From Allolobophora icterica (Eukaryota > Annelida > Clitellata > Crassiclitellata > Lumbricidae), in assembly GCA_963556255.1 (NCBI GenBank), contig OY744608.1, forward strand, positions 33,565,654 through 33,629,653: a stretch of DNA of 64,000 nt. The letters run 5' to 3'. Positions within the stretch are counted from its first letter, which is position 1. Every line of letters begins with the position of its first letter. Shown here piece after piece: positions 10,960 to 23,950 of this stretch. The translations under genes were made by a program, and so were the position numbers. Under the pieces are notes generated by a model. That model ran no database searches, had not been told where the DNA came from, and saw only the letters and a list, made by a program, of their open reading frames with translations.

Positions 10960-11705
10960 ATCCTTGCCAACTGCGTGCATGTACAAGTGCGTAAGCGCCG
11001 CCCGGCCATTCCGTTAATCGCCTCTGGCGGTGCAGGAACGCGCGCCTGAACCGTTCCTTGCATCCGTCCCTTCCGTCGTTAGCCAGTGCCTGGTGGTTGC
11101 AGCCGCATCAGTGGTCGGTTGCTGCTGCTGCTGGTGATGCAAAGACGCGCATCCAGGAGTCTTCCGGACTATTGACATTATCGACCCGTACCGTCTCGAA
11201 CACCAAATGACGAATGCTGCAACCCGGAATTATCGACCAGCCACAACCAGCGTCACCTAGCGATCGCTCTGTCGTACCCAACCTCATCTGCTCACGCTCG
11301 CTCCATCTTCCCTGGTCTTGCGGCAGCGGCAGCAGCAGCATCTTCGGCCACCGTCGACGAAGCTGCTGTGATTTGCTGCTGCTGCTGTGACCATCGTCGT
11401 CATCGGCCGTTGGTCCCGTCAAGGACCGACCCCAGCGCTCGCCGTCCCATCCTCTCCTCCTTCCTTCCTTCCGTCCGTCTGTTGAGGATAAGTCAGCCTC
11501 TGTAGCTGCAGCACATGCAGCAGACGACGCCGAAGAATTGCGTGCGGACCTAAATCCATCGAAAATCGATCGCCTTCATCATGGCAAAGGCAACAATCGC
11601 CTGCTGCTGCTGCTGCAGCTGATGCTGCTGCTAAGGCTAAATTCGTCTCTCATCTTCGTAGAAGAAAGGAACGTGAGAATCAGGGAAGCAGATCATCGTA
11701 CTCAG
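10960..11705 (+). promoter_or_regulatory. GC-rich stretch ending in a splice donor; possible alternative promoter and first exon
   Basis: Between about 10980 and 11640 the sequence becomes GC- and CpG-rich (for example GGCGGTGCAGGAACGCGCGC) and carries several CAG/CTG runs, unlike the AT-rich surroundings. It ends in a near-consensus donor, ACTCAG|GTAAGC, at 11705. An ATG at 11622 opens 28 codons (MLLLRLNSSLIFVEE...) that exit in phase 0, so they would splice in frame to the TRPC exon at 25715. Alternatively the exon is non-coding and translation starts at 25718. No TATA box is evident. This is an inference from composition, donor and phase. Confidence 0.35.
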
Positions 11706-11775
11706 GTAAGCAAATATAATTTTAGTTTATACCAATAATTAGACTAATTCTAATGCAAAATCATAATAGTAGGCC

Positions 11776-11780
11776 TAATA

Positions 11781-11847
<67 letters not shown>

Positions 11848-11856
11848 CCATGATGA
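11776..11856. repeat. GAT/ATG trinucleotide microsatellite
   Basis: About 80 bp of (ATG)n. A second, interrupted GAT tract lies at 12318-12445 with an internal duplication of GATAATGATGATGACTATGG. Confidence 0.95.
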
Positions 11857-12044
11857 TGATGACAGTTATTATTATCATATTCCTTTTCACCCCATCCTTT
11901 GCTCCTCTTTTTATCTAATACTATCTAACTCCGTTGCTTGTCGCATTAGCTTCTTACCAGAGCTGGATGAAAGGTAACCGCTTCAGATGTCAATAACTGT
12001 CTTCGGACAATTCTCATCTTCTGAGGGATTAAACACTTAACACT

Positions 12045-12215
12045 ATGGGCGTATTTAGGAGGGTTACGGGTTCAGCCCATCCCTGAAATAAATTGCAAAA
12101 TACAAAACACTTAACTTTCCAAAACTGACCCCGTACTCTGCGACCATGTCCAATGGAAGACCCCCAATATTGGAAACCCTCGCAATTGTTTCCTGGCTAC
12201 GCCTTTGACTTATAA
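12045..12215. mobile_element. Possible DNA-transposon relic
   Basis: The edges read GGGCGTATTTAGGAGGG and, inverted, GGCGTAGCCAGGAAAC, resembling degraded hAT-type ends. No clear target duplication was found, so this is tentative. Confidence 0.3.
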
Positions 12216-12367
12216 ACCAATTTTGAATTAAACACCCAAATAATTAATTAGGCCTACATAAACCGCAAAAGAGTAGCTGCGCAATATGCATTGATTAAAT
12301 AATTAAATGATATTAATGACGACGACGACGATAATGATGATGACTATGGCGATGATGACGATGATGA

Positions 12368-12400
<33 letters not shown>

Positions 12401-12445
12401 AATGATGATGACTATGGGGATGACGATGATGATGAGATGATGATG

Positions 12446-13590
12446 TTCCAATTATGGCACATTCTTCACGTCAGCTGCATCGAAAACTCTGGTGTGCGCT
12501 ATTTCTGGTCACCGTATGAGAGCATTTAAATAATTATTTATTGATTAAATAATTTATGCATGCTGCGGCATTCAAAACGACTTTTATTTCTTGCGGGGTG
12601 ATGTTTTTTAAAGCAGGTTTTACCTTCACAAGAGCTGCCACGTTTCGCCTCCGTTTAACTGAAACAACTGGAGCCACTCCCAATCGCCATATGCGACTAA
12701 AATAACAGAGATGATGTTTATGTATATCGAATCAATCTGGTGTAAGTAGGGTCTCATGTCGAAGTCAATGCAATGAATGAAAAGTCAACGCGGAATGTGC
12801 AGTCGACCGGGACTTAACGAATAGTTTGGGAACATTCCTTCCACCAGGTCCGTCTCGCCCCATCTTTCCCCCTCTCTTTCTGACTTAAAACTGGCTAATC
12901 TGATGATTTATATGGCGCCATTATCGTAAAACAAAATGCATCGGTCGATTCGTTTCAATTGAAATCGATCCAAAAACGAAGTAAGTCGGATAAGAAGTCC
13001 AGTAAAAATCCAATAGTTCTGGGTGAGTTAATTGAAAGAGACGAGGGGTCGAAAGACCAGACCTGAATGCTGTATATTACACATTGTTTATTTTTCAATA
13101 CCAATGCAGTTGACCTTACGGATATTACATGGTCTCAACTTGCACAGAAGCATATATATATATGTATGTATGTATGTATGACATACATATCTATCTGAAC
13201 GAGAATATTGGTCAACTGTTAATTCTCTCGGTCAGTGGTCATTTCTGGCTGACCCACCAAATCGCTCTCGCATATCTCGCTGTTTCGCGTCTACAGGATC
13301 CTCTACTCCGTCTTTGTCTCCATTCCCCGACCCTCTCTCCCTCCCATTGGCGTTTGATGAGTAGGGATGGGACGGCGCCTCCCCCAACGTCCACTCCTCC
13401 TATGAGAGGTTGGCAGGAAGGGAGGCGCCCGCCCTTCTTCGTTTCTTGCTTAGATCGGTGCAGAGGAGGGTAGTGAAGGGAGGGTAGAGAGGAGGGGCAT
13501 GTCGCACGGCGCCGTCTGATCTCACGCTGGTCGATTCCTTCTAAACCGGCTTCTTCTTAGATCTACCCCGTCGATAACCTTGACGATGAC
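12446..13590. other. No recognised gene; one GC-rich patch
   Basis: The patch at about 13290-13530 is GC-rich with an inverted CCAAT box (CCCATTGGCG near 13347) and several GGGAGG motifs. It could be a regulatory patch, but no exon or donor next to it is convincing. Confidence 0.3.
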
Positions 13591-13672
13591 ATATATATAC
13601 ACATAGATATGTATATATATGTATATATATATATATATATGTATATATATGTATATATATATATATATATGT
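13591..13672. repeat. TA/TATG microsatellite
   Basis: An AT dinucleotide tract with scattered G/C (TATATATGTATA pattern). Confidence 0.9.
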
Positions 13673-13799
13673 GAATCAGCTATATTAAGACGGTTCTTGG
13701 AAATATCGGTCGTCGGTATTTGTAGGTCTTGTGAGAACAAATGAATCTAACTCAATAGGACAACAAACCTCATGACTGTTAGGGTTCTTTAACTTATTT

Positions 13800-14200
13800 C
13801 ATGCATGCATACGTATAATAAGATATATTCGTATGTGTGTATGTATGCATGCGCGCATACAAGCGTGTACGTATGTATGTATAAGCAAAAGGTATGTATG
13901 CATACATGCATGTATGCATTCATGTAGGTATAATTGTATTTATCTATGTATGTATGCTTGCATGTTTGTAGCAAGGTATGTATTTATGAGTGTATGTATG
14001 TATGTATGTATGTATTTATGAGTGTATGTATGTATGTATGTATGTATGTATGTATGTATGTATGTATGTATGTATGTATGTATGTATGTATGTATGTATG
14101 TATGTATGTATGTATGTATGTATGTATGTATGTATGTATGTATGTATGTATGTATGTATGTATGTATGTATGTATGTATGTATGTATGTATGTATGTATG
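13800..14200. repeat. TATG tetranucleotide microsatellite
   Basis: Imperfect TATG/CATG repeats from 13800 become a near-perfect (TATG)n run from about 14020 to 14200. Reading frames give MYVC or THTYI repeats on the two strands; these are not proteins. Confidence 0.95.
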
Positions 14201-14254
14201 ATCAAGCTACGTAGCATCACCATCTAGCTGATCTAACTGATCTAAAAAAAGTAA

Positions 14255-14640
14255 GAGTGCGTTTTAAGACAGTGTGAAATGTTTACTGTATACAGAGCTA
14301 AATGTAACAGAGCGTGTGTGCAGTGGAAGAGTGTTCTAAGGGGAGAGTCCACGAAGAAGCACGATGGTCTCAAGTAAATGCATGGACGCGCAGCGCCTGC
14401 GTATCTCCACGAGCAGTAAAGCGCAACGATCGCCGAACCCGATCGACTTGGGACTGGAACGGGGCCTACCAATGTGGCCAATCCTAAGAGTAGAGTCTTA
14501 AATTTCGTTCTCTTCTCGACGGGCAGCAAGTGTAATGCGCCCCTCATATGATCCAGCATATGAGAGAACTTCGGCAGATTGGCCTGCAGTTACTAGTCGG
14601 GCGATGCAGTTGAGGATGCACTGAATTGATGCCTTCTGAT
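14255..14640 (-). mobile_element. LINE ORF2 3' fragment
   Basis: On the minus strand, IQCILNCIARLVT is followed, after a frameshift, by LHLLPVEKRTKFKTLLL. These match the conserved LQxxxNxAARLVT and LHWLPVxxRxxFKxLLL blocks that follow the palm domain in CR1/L2-type LINEs. Frameshifts and stops show it is dead. Confidence 0.8.
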
Positions 14641-14774
14641 CTTCAGCAGACCGGCAAAGATTAAATGAAATTTATGAAGATTATTATTTATCGTTGTGTA
14701 TTAGACGCAAATGTATTATACATAGACATAAATGTTCGTGCATTATATATACATGAATGAATATATACGTATAC

Positions 14775-14808
<34 letters not shown>

Positions 14809-15305
14809 GAATTTATAGCGTTGCTCGGTGGCCCGGATCTTGCGGGGTTGTCGACCGATGACAGACGCGAACACAATGTTGGTTGAAGCGGTGCTTTATT
14901 TCACCCAAGCATTCCGTACAGCAAACAGGAAGCAATCTACACAACTTTAATGCTTCAGAGCCTAGCTTATATACAGAATTCCCCAGTTGATGTCCTATAG
15001 TTGCCTAGTTACTGACTCAGGTTGGCGTCAGCAAAACGACACTTAACTATTAGGTCAGGTATATATGTGAGCCCATCACGTCCGCTTTGCCCGTGTTGAT
15101 CAACTAGTATGCACTGAACGACACTGGCCTCCTCACCAGAGGCGGACCAGAACAACAGGATACTACGACACGGATTGACGAAACCAGTGGAAGAACAGCA
15201 CTGGTATAAACTTGTCCAAAATATAGGGGGATTTGGTTATTAATTCTGCACTTGTTGCATTGGGTGTACGGTCCATCTCAATTATTGGGGGGTGCACGTG
15301 CCCCG
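14641..15305. other. No recognised gene; short TA and TG repeats
   Basis: An alternating GTGTGT/ATATAT tract lies at 14774-14808. Nothing else was supported. Confidence 0.5.
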
Positions 15306-15327
15306 GGGACCCCACAGAGTCTATGCC

Positions 15328-15600
15328 TAAGAGAACAGGCCTAATAATTAACACAAAGAAAACCAAAACAAAGGTTATTGCAAAGACCAAAAAGGCACTA
15401 TTAACTGTCAACATCCAAGAAGAAGCTATTGAGCAAGTAGAACAACTCATCTATCTAGAATGGCTAATAAACGCTGATGCCATGGCAGCAACGAAGAAGA
15501 TATACAAAGGAGAACTGGACGCACTTCGCAAGAGTTTGGATTAATGAACAGGATATGGAGAAGCAGAGAATAAACAAAGAAAAGCATGACAAAAATATAC
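15328..15600 (+). mobile_element. LINE reverse-transcriptase fragment, a second LINE type
   Basis: The frame reads GLIINTKKTKTKVIAK and, after a gap, VEQVEQLIYLEWLINADA, matching the GLxINxxKTKxMxxS and VxxFxYLGxxI blocks of non-LTR reverse transcriptases. The peptide RIWRSREINKE follows in another frame near 15550. The fragment is short and frameshifted. Confidence 0.8.
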
Positions 15601-15743
15601 GAGACGATGATACAACCGATTTTCGACTGAGGACAATGGTGATAATTTATTTGTACCCATCGCCACCAAATGACTGACGTCAGGAACTGGTGATGATGCA
15701 CTGAAGGGCTTTGAGGGTTTCTCCTTCCTCGGATCCTATAGGT

Positions 15744-15934
15744 CAGAGGTTCCCAGCCTTTTTAATGGCCTGCTCTCCTAGGAAATGTTTGATTAATGTT
15801 CCCACCACCTACAAAATTGTCAACAGTTTCTACATACATACAGTACAATAGTTACATACTATCCCTTTTTGTCGCGAAATGTCATCTCGCCCTCCATGCA
15901 TGGAGGTGCTGGCACCCCAGGTTGCGAACCCCTG
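15744..15934. mobile_element. hAT-type MITE
   Basis: A 191-bp element begins CAGAGGTTCCCAGCC and ends, inverted, CAGGGGTTCGCAACC. The flanking 8-mers CTATAGGT and CTCTAGGC agree at 6 of 8 positions, consistent with an old hAT 8-bp target duplication. There is no coding capacity. Confidence 0.7.
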
Positions 15935-15989
15935 CTCTAGGCCAACTCACTCAACTATTTGGCCCTAGGATGGCTGCCTCTATTAATAT

Positions 15990-16110
15990 CTTTGTCTCTG
16001 CCTCTGTCTCTGTCTCTGTCACTCTCTCTGCCTCTGTGTCTCTCTCTATGTCTCTTTTTCTCTATCTCTGTCTGTCTGTATGTCTATCTATATGTCTGTC
16101 TGACAACCTC
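15990..16110. repeat. TCTG/TCTC microsatellite
   Basis: Imperfect (TCTG)n(TCTC)n tract. Confidence 0.85.
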
Positions 16111-16324
16111 ACCTCCCTTCTGCCCCTCCCTCTCTTCTATAATGTGACACTTCTCTTCTTGGTCATATATCCCAGCACTCATACTAATGAGTAGGTAGAC
16201 CTATTTTTGGTTCCAGCCCTCCAAGTTCATCGCCATACTTTAGCACAGGGCACGTTCTTTATATTTGAACCCATCTTAGGTTTAACCCCGTTCCATTCTT
16301 CAATTACTCTTTACGCCCGTCTGT

Positions 16325-16384
16325 ATATGTGTATGTGTATGTATGTGTATATATATATGTATATATATATATATGTATATATAA
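16325..16384. repeat. TATG/TA microsatellite
   Basis: A short alternating repeat that abuts the 5' side of the LINE. Confidence 0.85.
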
Positions 16385-16389
16385 GGTAT

Positions 16390-19300
16390 CAATTCGATCA
16401 GAGTTAATTACTCCTGTCTTAGGAAAAAGGAGCGGCGGCGGAAACTATCTATCCATTCTTTCGGCGCCTACTCGGGGGCCAGATGCGCGATGCAACAGGT
16501 GCTTTCTACATAGTCAGGCAAATGATGAAATAACACAGTGCTTCTCATGTAATAGAACAATTCATAGGCAGTGTGCAACTAATTTAAACGATAATATAAA
16601 CGATTCCGCTCCCGGGTACTGCGCTACCTGCTATAACAATTTCTCCTCTTCAACTGATGATGATGGGGACCTTGGGGCTGAAGCCCCACTACCTGCTAGG
16701 AACAGCGACGATATCAATGATCCAATGCAAGAAATTGAACTAGAGGTTTTCCCTGATGATTTAGAGTCCGAATCTATCCTTAATGACCCAAATTTAGACC
16801 CGGATCAAAATTACTTTAAACGTAATAATTGGTCTAGTGATTATATTTCCCCAGCGGCAATTGAAAAAAAGATACAAAACGAAGAACCCTCTGGTGACAG
16901 GAATTTCTCAGTCCTACATATAAACTGTAGGAGTGTCTCTCCCAAGATAACGGAAATTAGAGAACTAATTGAAAAATTACAGATTTCCATCCTAGCTCTC
17001 TCAGAGACCTGGCTCAATAATGACTCTGCTGAAACTGTTAGTCTCCCGGGATATGACTTCATTGGTAGATCCAGGTCCGGGGGAGGGGGAGGCGGAGTTG
17101 GTCTGCTAATCAAAGACAATCTCAGATTCCAAACATATAATCCGTTTGAAGGAATAAACGAACCGAAAACTTTTGAGAGTCAATTTATTAGAGTAAATCT
17201 AAAAAAAATCAACACCAATTGTCGGTATAATTTATAGACCTCCAGGACAAGGATTAAATGATTTTAATGGGGAAGTTGAGGAATTAGTTGGTCTGCTAAT
17301 CAAAGACAATCTCAGATTCCAAACATATAATCCGTTTGAAGGAATAAACGAACCGAAAACTTTTGAGAGTCAATTTATTAGAGTAAATCTTAAAAAAATC
17401 AACACCAATTGTCGGTATAATTTATAGACCTCCAGGACAAGGATTAAATGATTTTAATGGGGAAGTTGAGGAATTATTATCACGCCTTAAAAAAAACTCT
17501 ACGGAGATTATACTTCTTGGAGACTTCAACGTCGATTTATTGAAGGTTAATGAGCATAAAGAAACTAATATCTTTTATAATAGCTTAATCTCCCACCAGT
17601 ACCTCCCGGTTATCACTAAACCAACCAGAATCATTCCTAACACCAAAACATTAATTGACAATATCTTTTGCACTGCGTGGTCCAAATTGCTGTCTGCGTT
17701 CATCATAATCTCGGATCTATCTGACCACCTACCTATCTACGCGCAATTTTCACTCGAGGCCTCGACTAAGCAAGAATTCCATAACGATGAAACCAGACCT
17801 ATAACTGACAGAGGTATGAAGCAATTTGAAAAGGCACTTGCAGATATGAACTGGGATTTGGTCGTAGCTCACTGTGCGACGGGTCAAGTTAATGAAGCAT
17901 ATGACTGCTTTATTGCCAAATATACCGGGGCGTATAATTGTGCATTCCCTTTAAAACTAGCTTCTAGAAAACCAAAGGCTAACTATACCCAACCTTGGAT
18001 GTCGCCCGCACTGCTTAAATCCTGCCGGAAAAAAAACAAACTATATGTTAAATACCTAAAAAACCCTACCGCTGATAATAAAATAAAATTTAATACTTAT
18101 AGAAATAAATTTAAGTCGATTAGAATAAATGCTGAACGAAATTACTATGCGAAAGAATTCTGTAAACACCATAATGACCTAAAGATGACCTGGAAATTAA
18201 TTCGCTCTGCAATGCACCTAGACAATAAGCGCCCAAAAGTAGAACATTTGTTAATTAATGGAACAGAAATTAAAAATGCTGATCTAATAGCTAACAGTTT
18301 TAATAATTATTTTATTAACATAGCCAATGACCTAGCTAATAAGCTCCAAACCCCACTTTGCCCATTTGAAGACTATTTGCCCCCCTCTAACTTGAACTCA
18401 ATGGGACTAACCCTTACCTCACCAGAGGAACTCTTGAACATAGGGAGGAACTTAAAGAAAACTCATACTAGAGGTATTGACGACATTGACCCCTATATAG
18501 CAACTGCTAATCTCTCTCGTGTAATCCAACCCCTAACAGAAATCATTAATTGCTCTCTAATGCATGGAACTGTCCCCGATCAACTCAAAATTGCAAAAGT
18601 GGTCCCAATATTTAAAAAAGGAGAAAAAGAATCCCTTGTCAACTATCGGCCGATCTCCATCCTGCCTTATTTTGCAAAATTCCTAGAAAAAATAATGTAT
18701 GATAGGCTTAGTTCCTACATTAATAAAGCTAATATAATACACCCGTCTCAATACGGTTCCCAGATTCATGATCATTTCACTAGGAGCGCCACATCGTACC
18801 GCCCAGCGAAAGCGAGAACTAACACTAGAGAATTCAGTATTAGAACTGCCGGACCATTACTCTGGAACTCCATTCCACTGGAAATTCGACTATCCAAAAC
18901 CCGACATGAATTTTAAAAAAAGCTACGCACCTTTCTCCTTTGAGTATAACAGTTCCCAGCTTAAAATATAAAATTAAAAGTAATAAATTGCCTCATTTAT
19001 GATCTAAGTACATCAACTTATGCCTGGTTGCACGACGCACTGGTCCTCGAGCCATTTAGTTAAGACATATTAGATAAGTTTAGTTAAGCTATCTAACTGT
19101 ACTAATTTGTGCCTCCTTATTGCGTACTCCTCTATAACCTGTTTATTGTTTAGGCTACTCCCACTAGCATTTAGCCACTTCGAAAAAGCATAGCTTCCTG
19201 TGCCATTCATTGCACCCATGAAACTTGACTCAGTTGGGTGTCTCCACCTAGCGGGATGCCAATCCCTTAGGAGCCACCCATTGCTTCCGTTAATAACTCA

Positions 19301-19494
19301 TACACCACCACTTGCAATATGACTACCTAGTGTCATTGCCGTTGAAAACTTTTCTTTCATTACTTGCATTAAGAATCTCTAGTCTCTTTTTTTCTACTCA
19401 TAATTGCGTTGCTGTTATTGATTGTCATTTATGTATCCTTGTGAGTTGTTACCGGCTGCAATAAAAAATTATTGAATTGAATTGAATTATTGAA
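16390..19494 (+). mobile_element. CR1-type LINE with PHD finger, endonuclease and truncated reverse transcriptase
   Basis: From the 5' end, a PHD-like zinc finger at 16491-16632 (CNRC, CFSC, H..C, CATC spacing) is followed by an acidic linker and then an AP-endonuclease domain. Endonuclease blocks seen are FSVLHINCRSVSPK near 16905, LSETWL near 16997, LLGDFNVDLL near 17514 and SDHLPIYA near 17717. The reverse transcriptase starts with VVPIFKKG and NYRPISILP (18600-18660), but after HPSQYG (about 18757) it jumps directly to the C-terminal GPLLWNSIPLEIR block. The palm with the catalytic aspartates is missing. A frameshift in a poly-A run and a 190-bp tandem duplication also break the frame. 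The 3' UTR ends in AATAAAAAATTATTGAATTG-type repeats, as in other CR1-clade elements. It cannot be autonomous. Confidence 0.92.
17097..17476. repeat. 190-bp tandem duplication inside the LINE endonuclease
   Basis: Copies 17097-17286 and 17287-17476 differ at one position near the poly-A run (CTAAAAAAAATC versus CTTAAAAAAATC). Since 190 is not a multiple of three, the duplication shifts the frame. It happened after or during insertion. Confidence 0.97.
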
Positions 19495-19527
<33 letters not shown>

Positions 19528-19600
19528 GTCTGTCTGTCTCTCTCTCTCTCTCGTTGTTCCCAAGGTTGGTTTACACACTAGTGACACTACACTACTCTAC

Positions 19601-19634
<34 letters not shown>

Positions 19635-19660
19635 TATATATATGTATATATATATATACA
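19490..19660. repeat. TCTG and TA microsatellites after the LINE tail
   Basis: (TCTG)n at 19494-19550 directly follows the LINE 3' end, then (TA)n at 19600-19658. Confidence 0.9.
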
Positions 19661-19817
19661 CACATGCATAAATGAGTGGATAAATGACTGGATGAATGAA
19701 TGAGTGATGGACGGACTGATTTATTGGAATTGATTGACTGATTGAAAGGCGTTCCTTAATTATTATTCACTTGAGACTAGTGGAGTTCCAGAACAAGACT
19801 GATGACTAAGAGTCCAA

Positions 19818-20355
<538 letters not shown>

Positions 20356-23200
20356 TACGAAACGTTGGTAGCCGAGAATAGTGGGGAGACAGAAAATCCG
20401 TTTAATGTATGTTTCCTCTGTAATAGTAATACATGTAGTAATAGTAATAGTAAGCCATGTTTATTACAGCATCAACACCATATTATCATAAAAATACAGC
20501 TGGTATTGTGATATTATCGATAAAAGAAGCAAAAGTCAGAAGGTCAATCCAAAAGGGTCATATGGACCCGCTGAATCTGGATTGGCCGTGGACCCGCTGA
20601 GTCTGGATTGGCCTTTTTCTGGATAATATTTGGCAGTAATAACAATGCAGAAATGAAATGTACTCTATGAGTATATAATACACAACTGAAACGAACTAAA
20701 CATGACTGATGGTTCAAAAAGTCTTAATACGCAGATATCAAACAGTCTTTAAGGCTTTTTTAAAGCAGATTAAGGGCCATGGGTAGATGTTTAACATAAT
20801 TTAATTGGATGACTATACGGACTATTCCATACCGAAACAACTAGTCTTGCTATAATTTTGTTTCTACATTATCATTTAGTTTAATTTCTAAATATATTCG
20901 CTTGTTTTCGTCTCCTACTCCACCAGTTGGTACAGACGCTGTACTATTCCATCCACAAGTACCATGAAAGCACAGACGGTAAACGATTCCATGCGGTTGT
21001 CATGGTGACTTGCGTCCACTGTCCCACTCCTCTGGAAACATATAAGAGAATTCGTAATCGGCGTTCATCGTTTCGGAACCCGAATCGAGCGAACGTCTTT
21101 CGATCGACTGCGCCACCGTCTCCTCCTTCTTGCGTCCGGCTGATTAGGCTTGTAAACATACGCTGGGTACGATTATCAATGCGGAAGAAGATTATTCTCG
21201 TGGTTCCTACGAGACTGTATTTATTTGTATATTGCTTATTTTAGTTTCCATGTGCACGAGGCAGACAACACACCTACAACAAAACAGTGCCGACCTTAGG
21301 ATATTTCGGGCCCCGTGCAGAGTGTACTGTATGGGATTTATGCTAATTTCCGTGACTATAGTATATTTAAGGGATATAATCATCTTAATGGTCATATAGC
21401 ATGTTCCGCACATGACGCTCCTGCTAGCCTATAGTAGACGCCTCTCTCTTAATCACGAAGCGAATCGATCAGATGCGGTTCCATCCATCAGACAAAGTTT
21501 ATGTGGGTTTGAACTTTGCTTTGCCTTTGGTTAAAATGGGGACTACATTATCTGCACATACTGCGCCTAAAGGCAAGGTGGAAACAAAACTGACTTTAGT
21601 TTGGGTAAGGGTTCTGTTTTCAATATATTAGGCTACTTTGTAAACTGTTAAAAGGTTTAAATTGATTCTTTGATCTGTGGGAAGCCAATGATGCAGTTTT
21701 ATGTGTTTTGGGTGATTTCGTCACAGTTCCTGGTCAAGAAGTTCTGAAGCGTTTTAGAATTAAAGTTTTGTTGAAATTTGTCTTCTTGACACCGGATTCG
21801 AATGATCATTACAGTTAATACAGTATCTCCTCTTCTGTTGCTGGACATCAACATTGTAAATGATGATGGACGAAAGAACAAAAGCGAAGGTTGATGAGAC
21901 AAAGAAAGCTGGAAGTAAACAGCGATTCAATGAACCGGGATATCTTGCGACGAAAAAGTTAAAGAAAACAATTTTAAAGTGGTGAAGCAATATAAAGGAA
22001 AGGGCGAACACAACATGAGAAGAAGGAGTTGTAAATCCTAAGAACACAGTTCAATGTGCGATGACATGAGGTCAGTCATAAGAAGGAGCATTACAAGATG
22101 ACATTGAAAGAGGCGAATAAAACGCAATACAGAAATCAACAGCAATGGGACAGGTCAAGGAAACACCAATAAAAGCAAATGAGTTGGGATGAGGCGATGA
22201 ACAACACTCAATACAAAATGAGATGCATAATGAGGCAAGCAGAACTGGAAAGGCGAGCTTCTATAAATGAAAGCAAAAGGCAAGACGCCGGAAGATAGTT
22301 AAAACTTATTTACATTTTATTCTGCCGAATAAATTTACAAGACAAAGCAAGAAACTTCTGCTATAGGATAATGAAAGGAACAACACTACAAGTATGGATT
22401 GCCCAATAGAAGATGATCTTTGGCTTCCGGTAATGGTTAGAAGACGCCTCTTTGATGCCCCATAGCCGATATACGAAAATGCGTCATGAAACTGGCAGCT
22501 GATCAACGCAAATGTTGTCCATTGCCAGCGGCACATTCGCGGGTCTTTAATAGGCCCCACTCCCCTACGTCATCACCCCAATCTGATTAATGGTAGCTGA
22601 ACAATCACACCGCGTTAAGTGGCATTGTTATTGTCAATGGGTTTAGAATTAGCGTGATGAGTATCATATTGTAATAATTATGTAATTATTTTTTTATGAT
22701 TGGTTTCTAATGTATTTTATTATTGGTGTCCAAGACCATCGTTTAGTAATTGCACCTCTATACCAGTTAATATACCTAGGACTCAAGCAAAGCTTTTTCG
22801 TAGAGTCACGATGGAATCTAGAGTCTTGACAGTTTAAACTCTTCTTCTTCTGATCGGTTTGGCTACAGTTTGAGTACCATGGCATTATAATGGGTCCTTG
22901 GTTAGTGTAAGATTTATAGTTACGCCAGCTTTGTGTTATAGCAACTTATTTATATCGCCTTACACCTGATACGGATCTTACTGCGCTTGGTGCGGCGAAG
23001 TCGTTGGGGTGATTTATGGGATTCGCCCTGCATGGTCTTGACAGAGCGTCATTGGCGATTCGAAGGGCCATTAGATTCAGCGCTGTTTACGCGATTTGCC
23101 CGCTAGATGTCGTCCGCTCAACGATCGTCTTCTCGTCACGATCTCGAATTAAACTTCTCAGCGAGACTGGAATACAGAGGAACAGCAGGCGGAAGAAGAT
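20356..23200. other. Long intron stretch without recognised genes
   Basis: No exon could be supported. A short direct repeat (TGGACCCGCTGAATCTGGAT and TGGACCCGCTGAGTCTGGAT) lies at 20564-20607. The sequence near 21275, GTGCCGACCTTAGGATATTT followed by CGGGCCCC, resembles one end of a degraded hAT element with no partner found. A hydrophobic minus-strand frame at 22306-22560 has no recognised family. Confidence 0.45.
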
Positions 23201-23204
23201 AAGG

Positions 23205-23285
23205 GGAATGGAGGAGGAGGAGGATCAGAAGGAATTACAGTAGGATAAGACGGAGGAGGAGGAGGAGGAGGAGGAGGAGGAAGAG
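23205..23285. repeat. GGA trinucleotide-rich tract
   Basis: An imperfect (GGA)n tract on the plus strand. Confidence 0.85.
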
Positions 23286-23589
23286 CAGAAAATCCTCTAA
23301 AGAAAACTAGCGACATCTGGTATGATAGTTCCTGGTCTTTCATACAACTGGATAGGAATACTGTCGTTCTCTATAGCAACAGATCTAGGCCTAATTAAAA
23401 AACAACGCTTTGATGCAGTGCAGTGATCGATCCAATCTAACCCAAATCATACTTCTCAGCTCTATTTGACTCTAATCTGTAGTTTATTTAGGTAGCGCCT
23501 GTTTATTCCAGCTTAACCTACAATCAATCCATCCATCCACCCTTCGATCTCACATCCATCAAGAAGAATTGTGTGAGTCCTTTAGAAAT

Positions 23590-23950
23590 GTTTTAAGCTA
23601 TAAATGCTTTAAATGTTGCTGAGTTTTCATTAATATTATAAGCTAACGTGAAACAAATGTAAACAAAGTAATCATTGAATTTATTAGCAATTTCTAGTAT
23701 ACCGGTATAAGAGATGTCTATTCCGTTTCTATTAAATGCGTCAGGAGTAGGGGAACTATCGTTGTCTTTTAATAAAAGTCTTATGGTTTTCCAAGTTTTT
23801 TGAAAGATCATTTTCACTTTTCTGGCATCTTTTTGCATAGTACATTTTCTCAGTATGTTTTCTAATTTGTTTAAGCGTAGCCTATTTCGATATTTAAAGA
23901 CAGTGCTTTATTAGAATCAGTGGGATTTTTCAAATATTTGAAGTAAAGTG
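23590..23950 (-). mobile_element. LINE fragment between endonuclease and reverse transcriptase
   Basis: The minus strand reads FQKTWKTIRLLLKDNDSS and, after a gap, NGIDISYTGILEIANKFND, then FVYIC. This matches the KxxWxxIxxLL...IANxFNxxFxxIG block just before the reverse transcriptase in CR1-type LINEs. Confidence 0.8.

Noticed and set aside
14242..14559. A separate minus-strand gene
   Set aside because: The LHLLPVEKRTKFKTLLL block identifies it as a LINE ORF2 fragment, followed by a frameshift.
21270..21600. A complete hAT element near 21.3 kb
   Set aside because: One end-like sequence is visible but no matching second end or target duplication.
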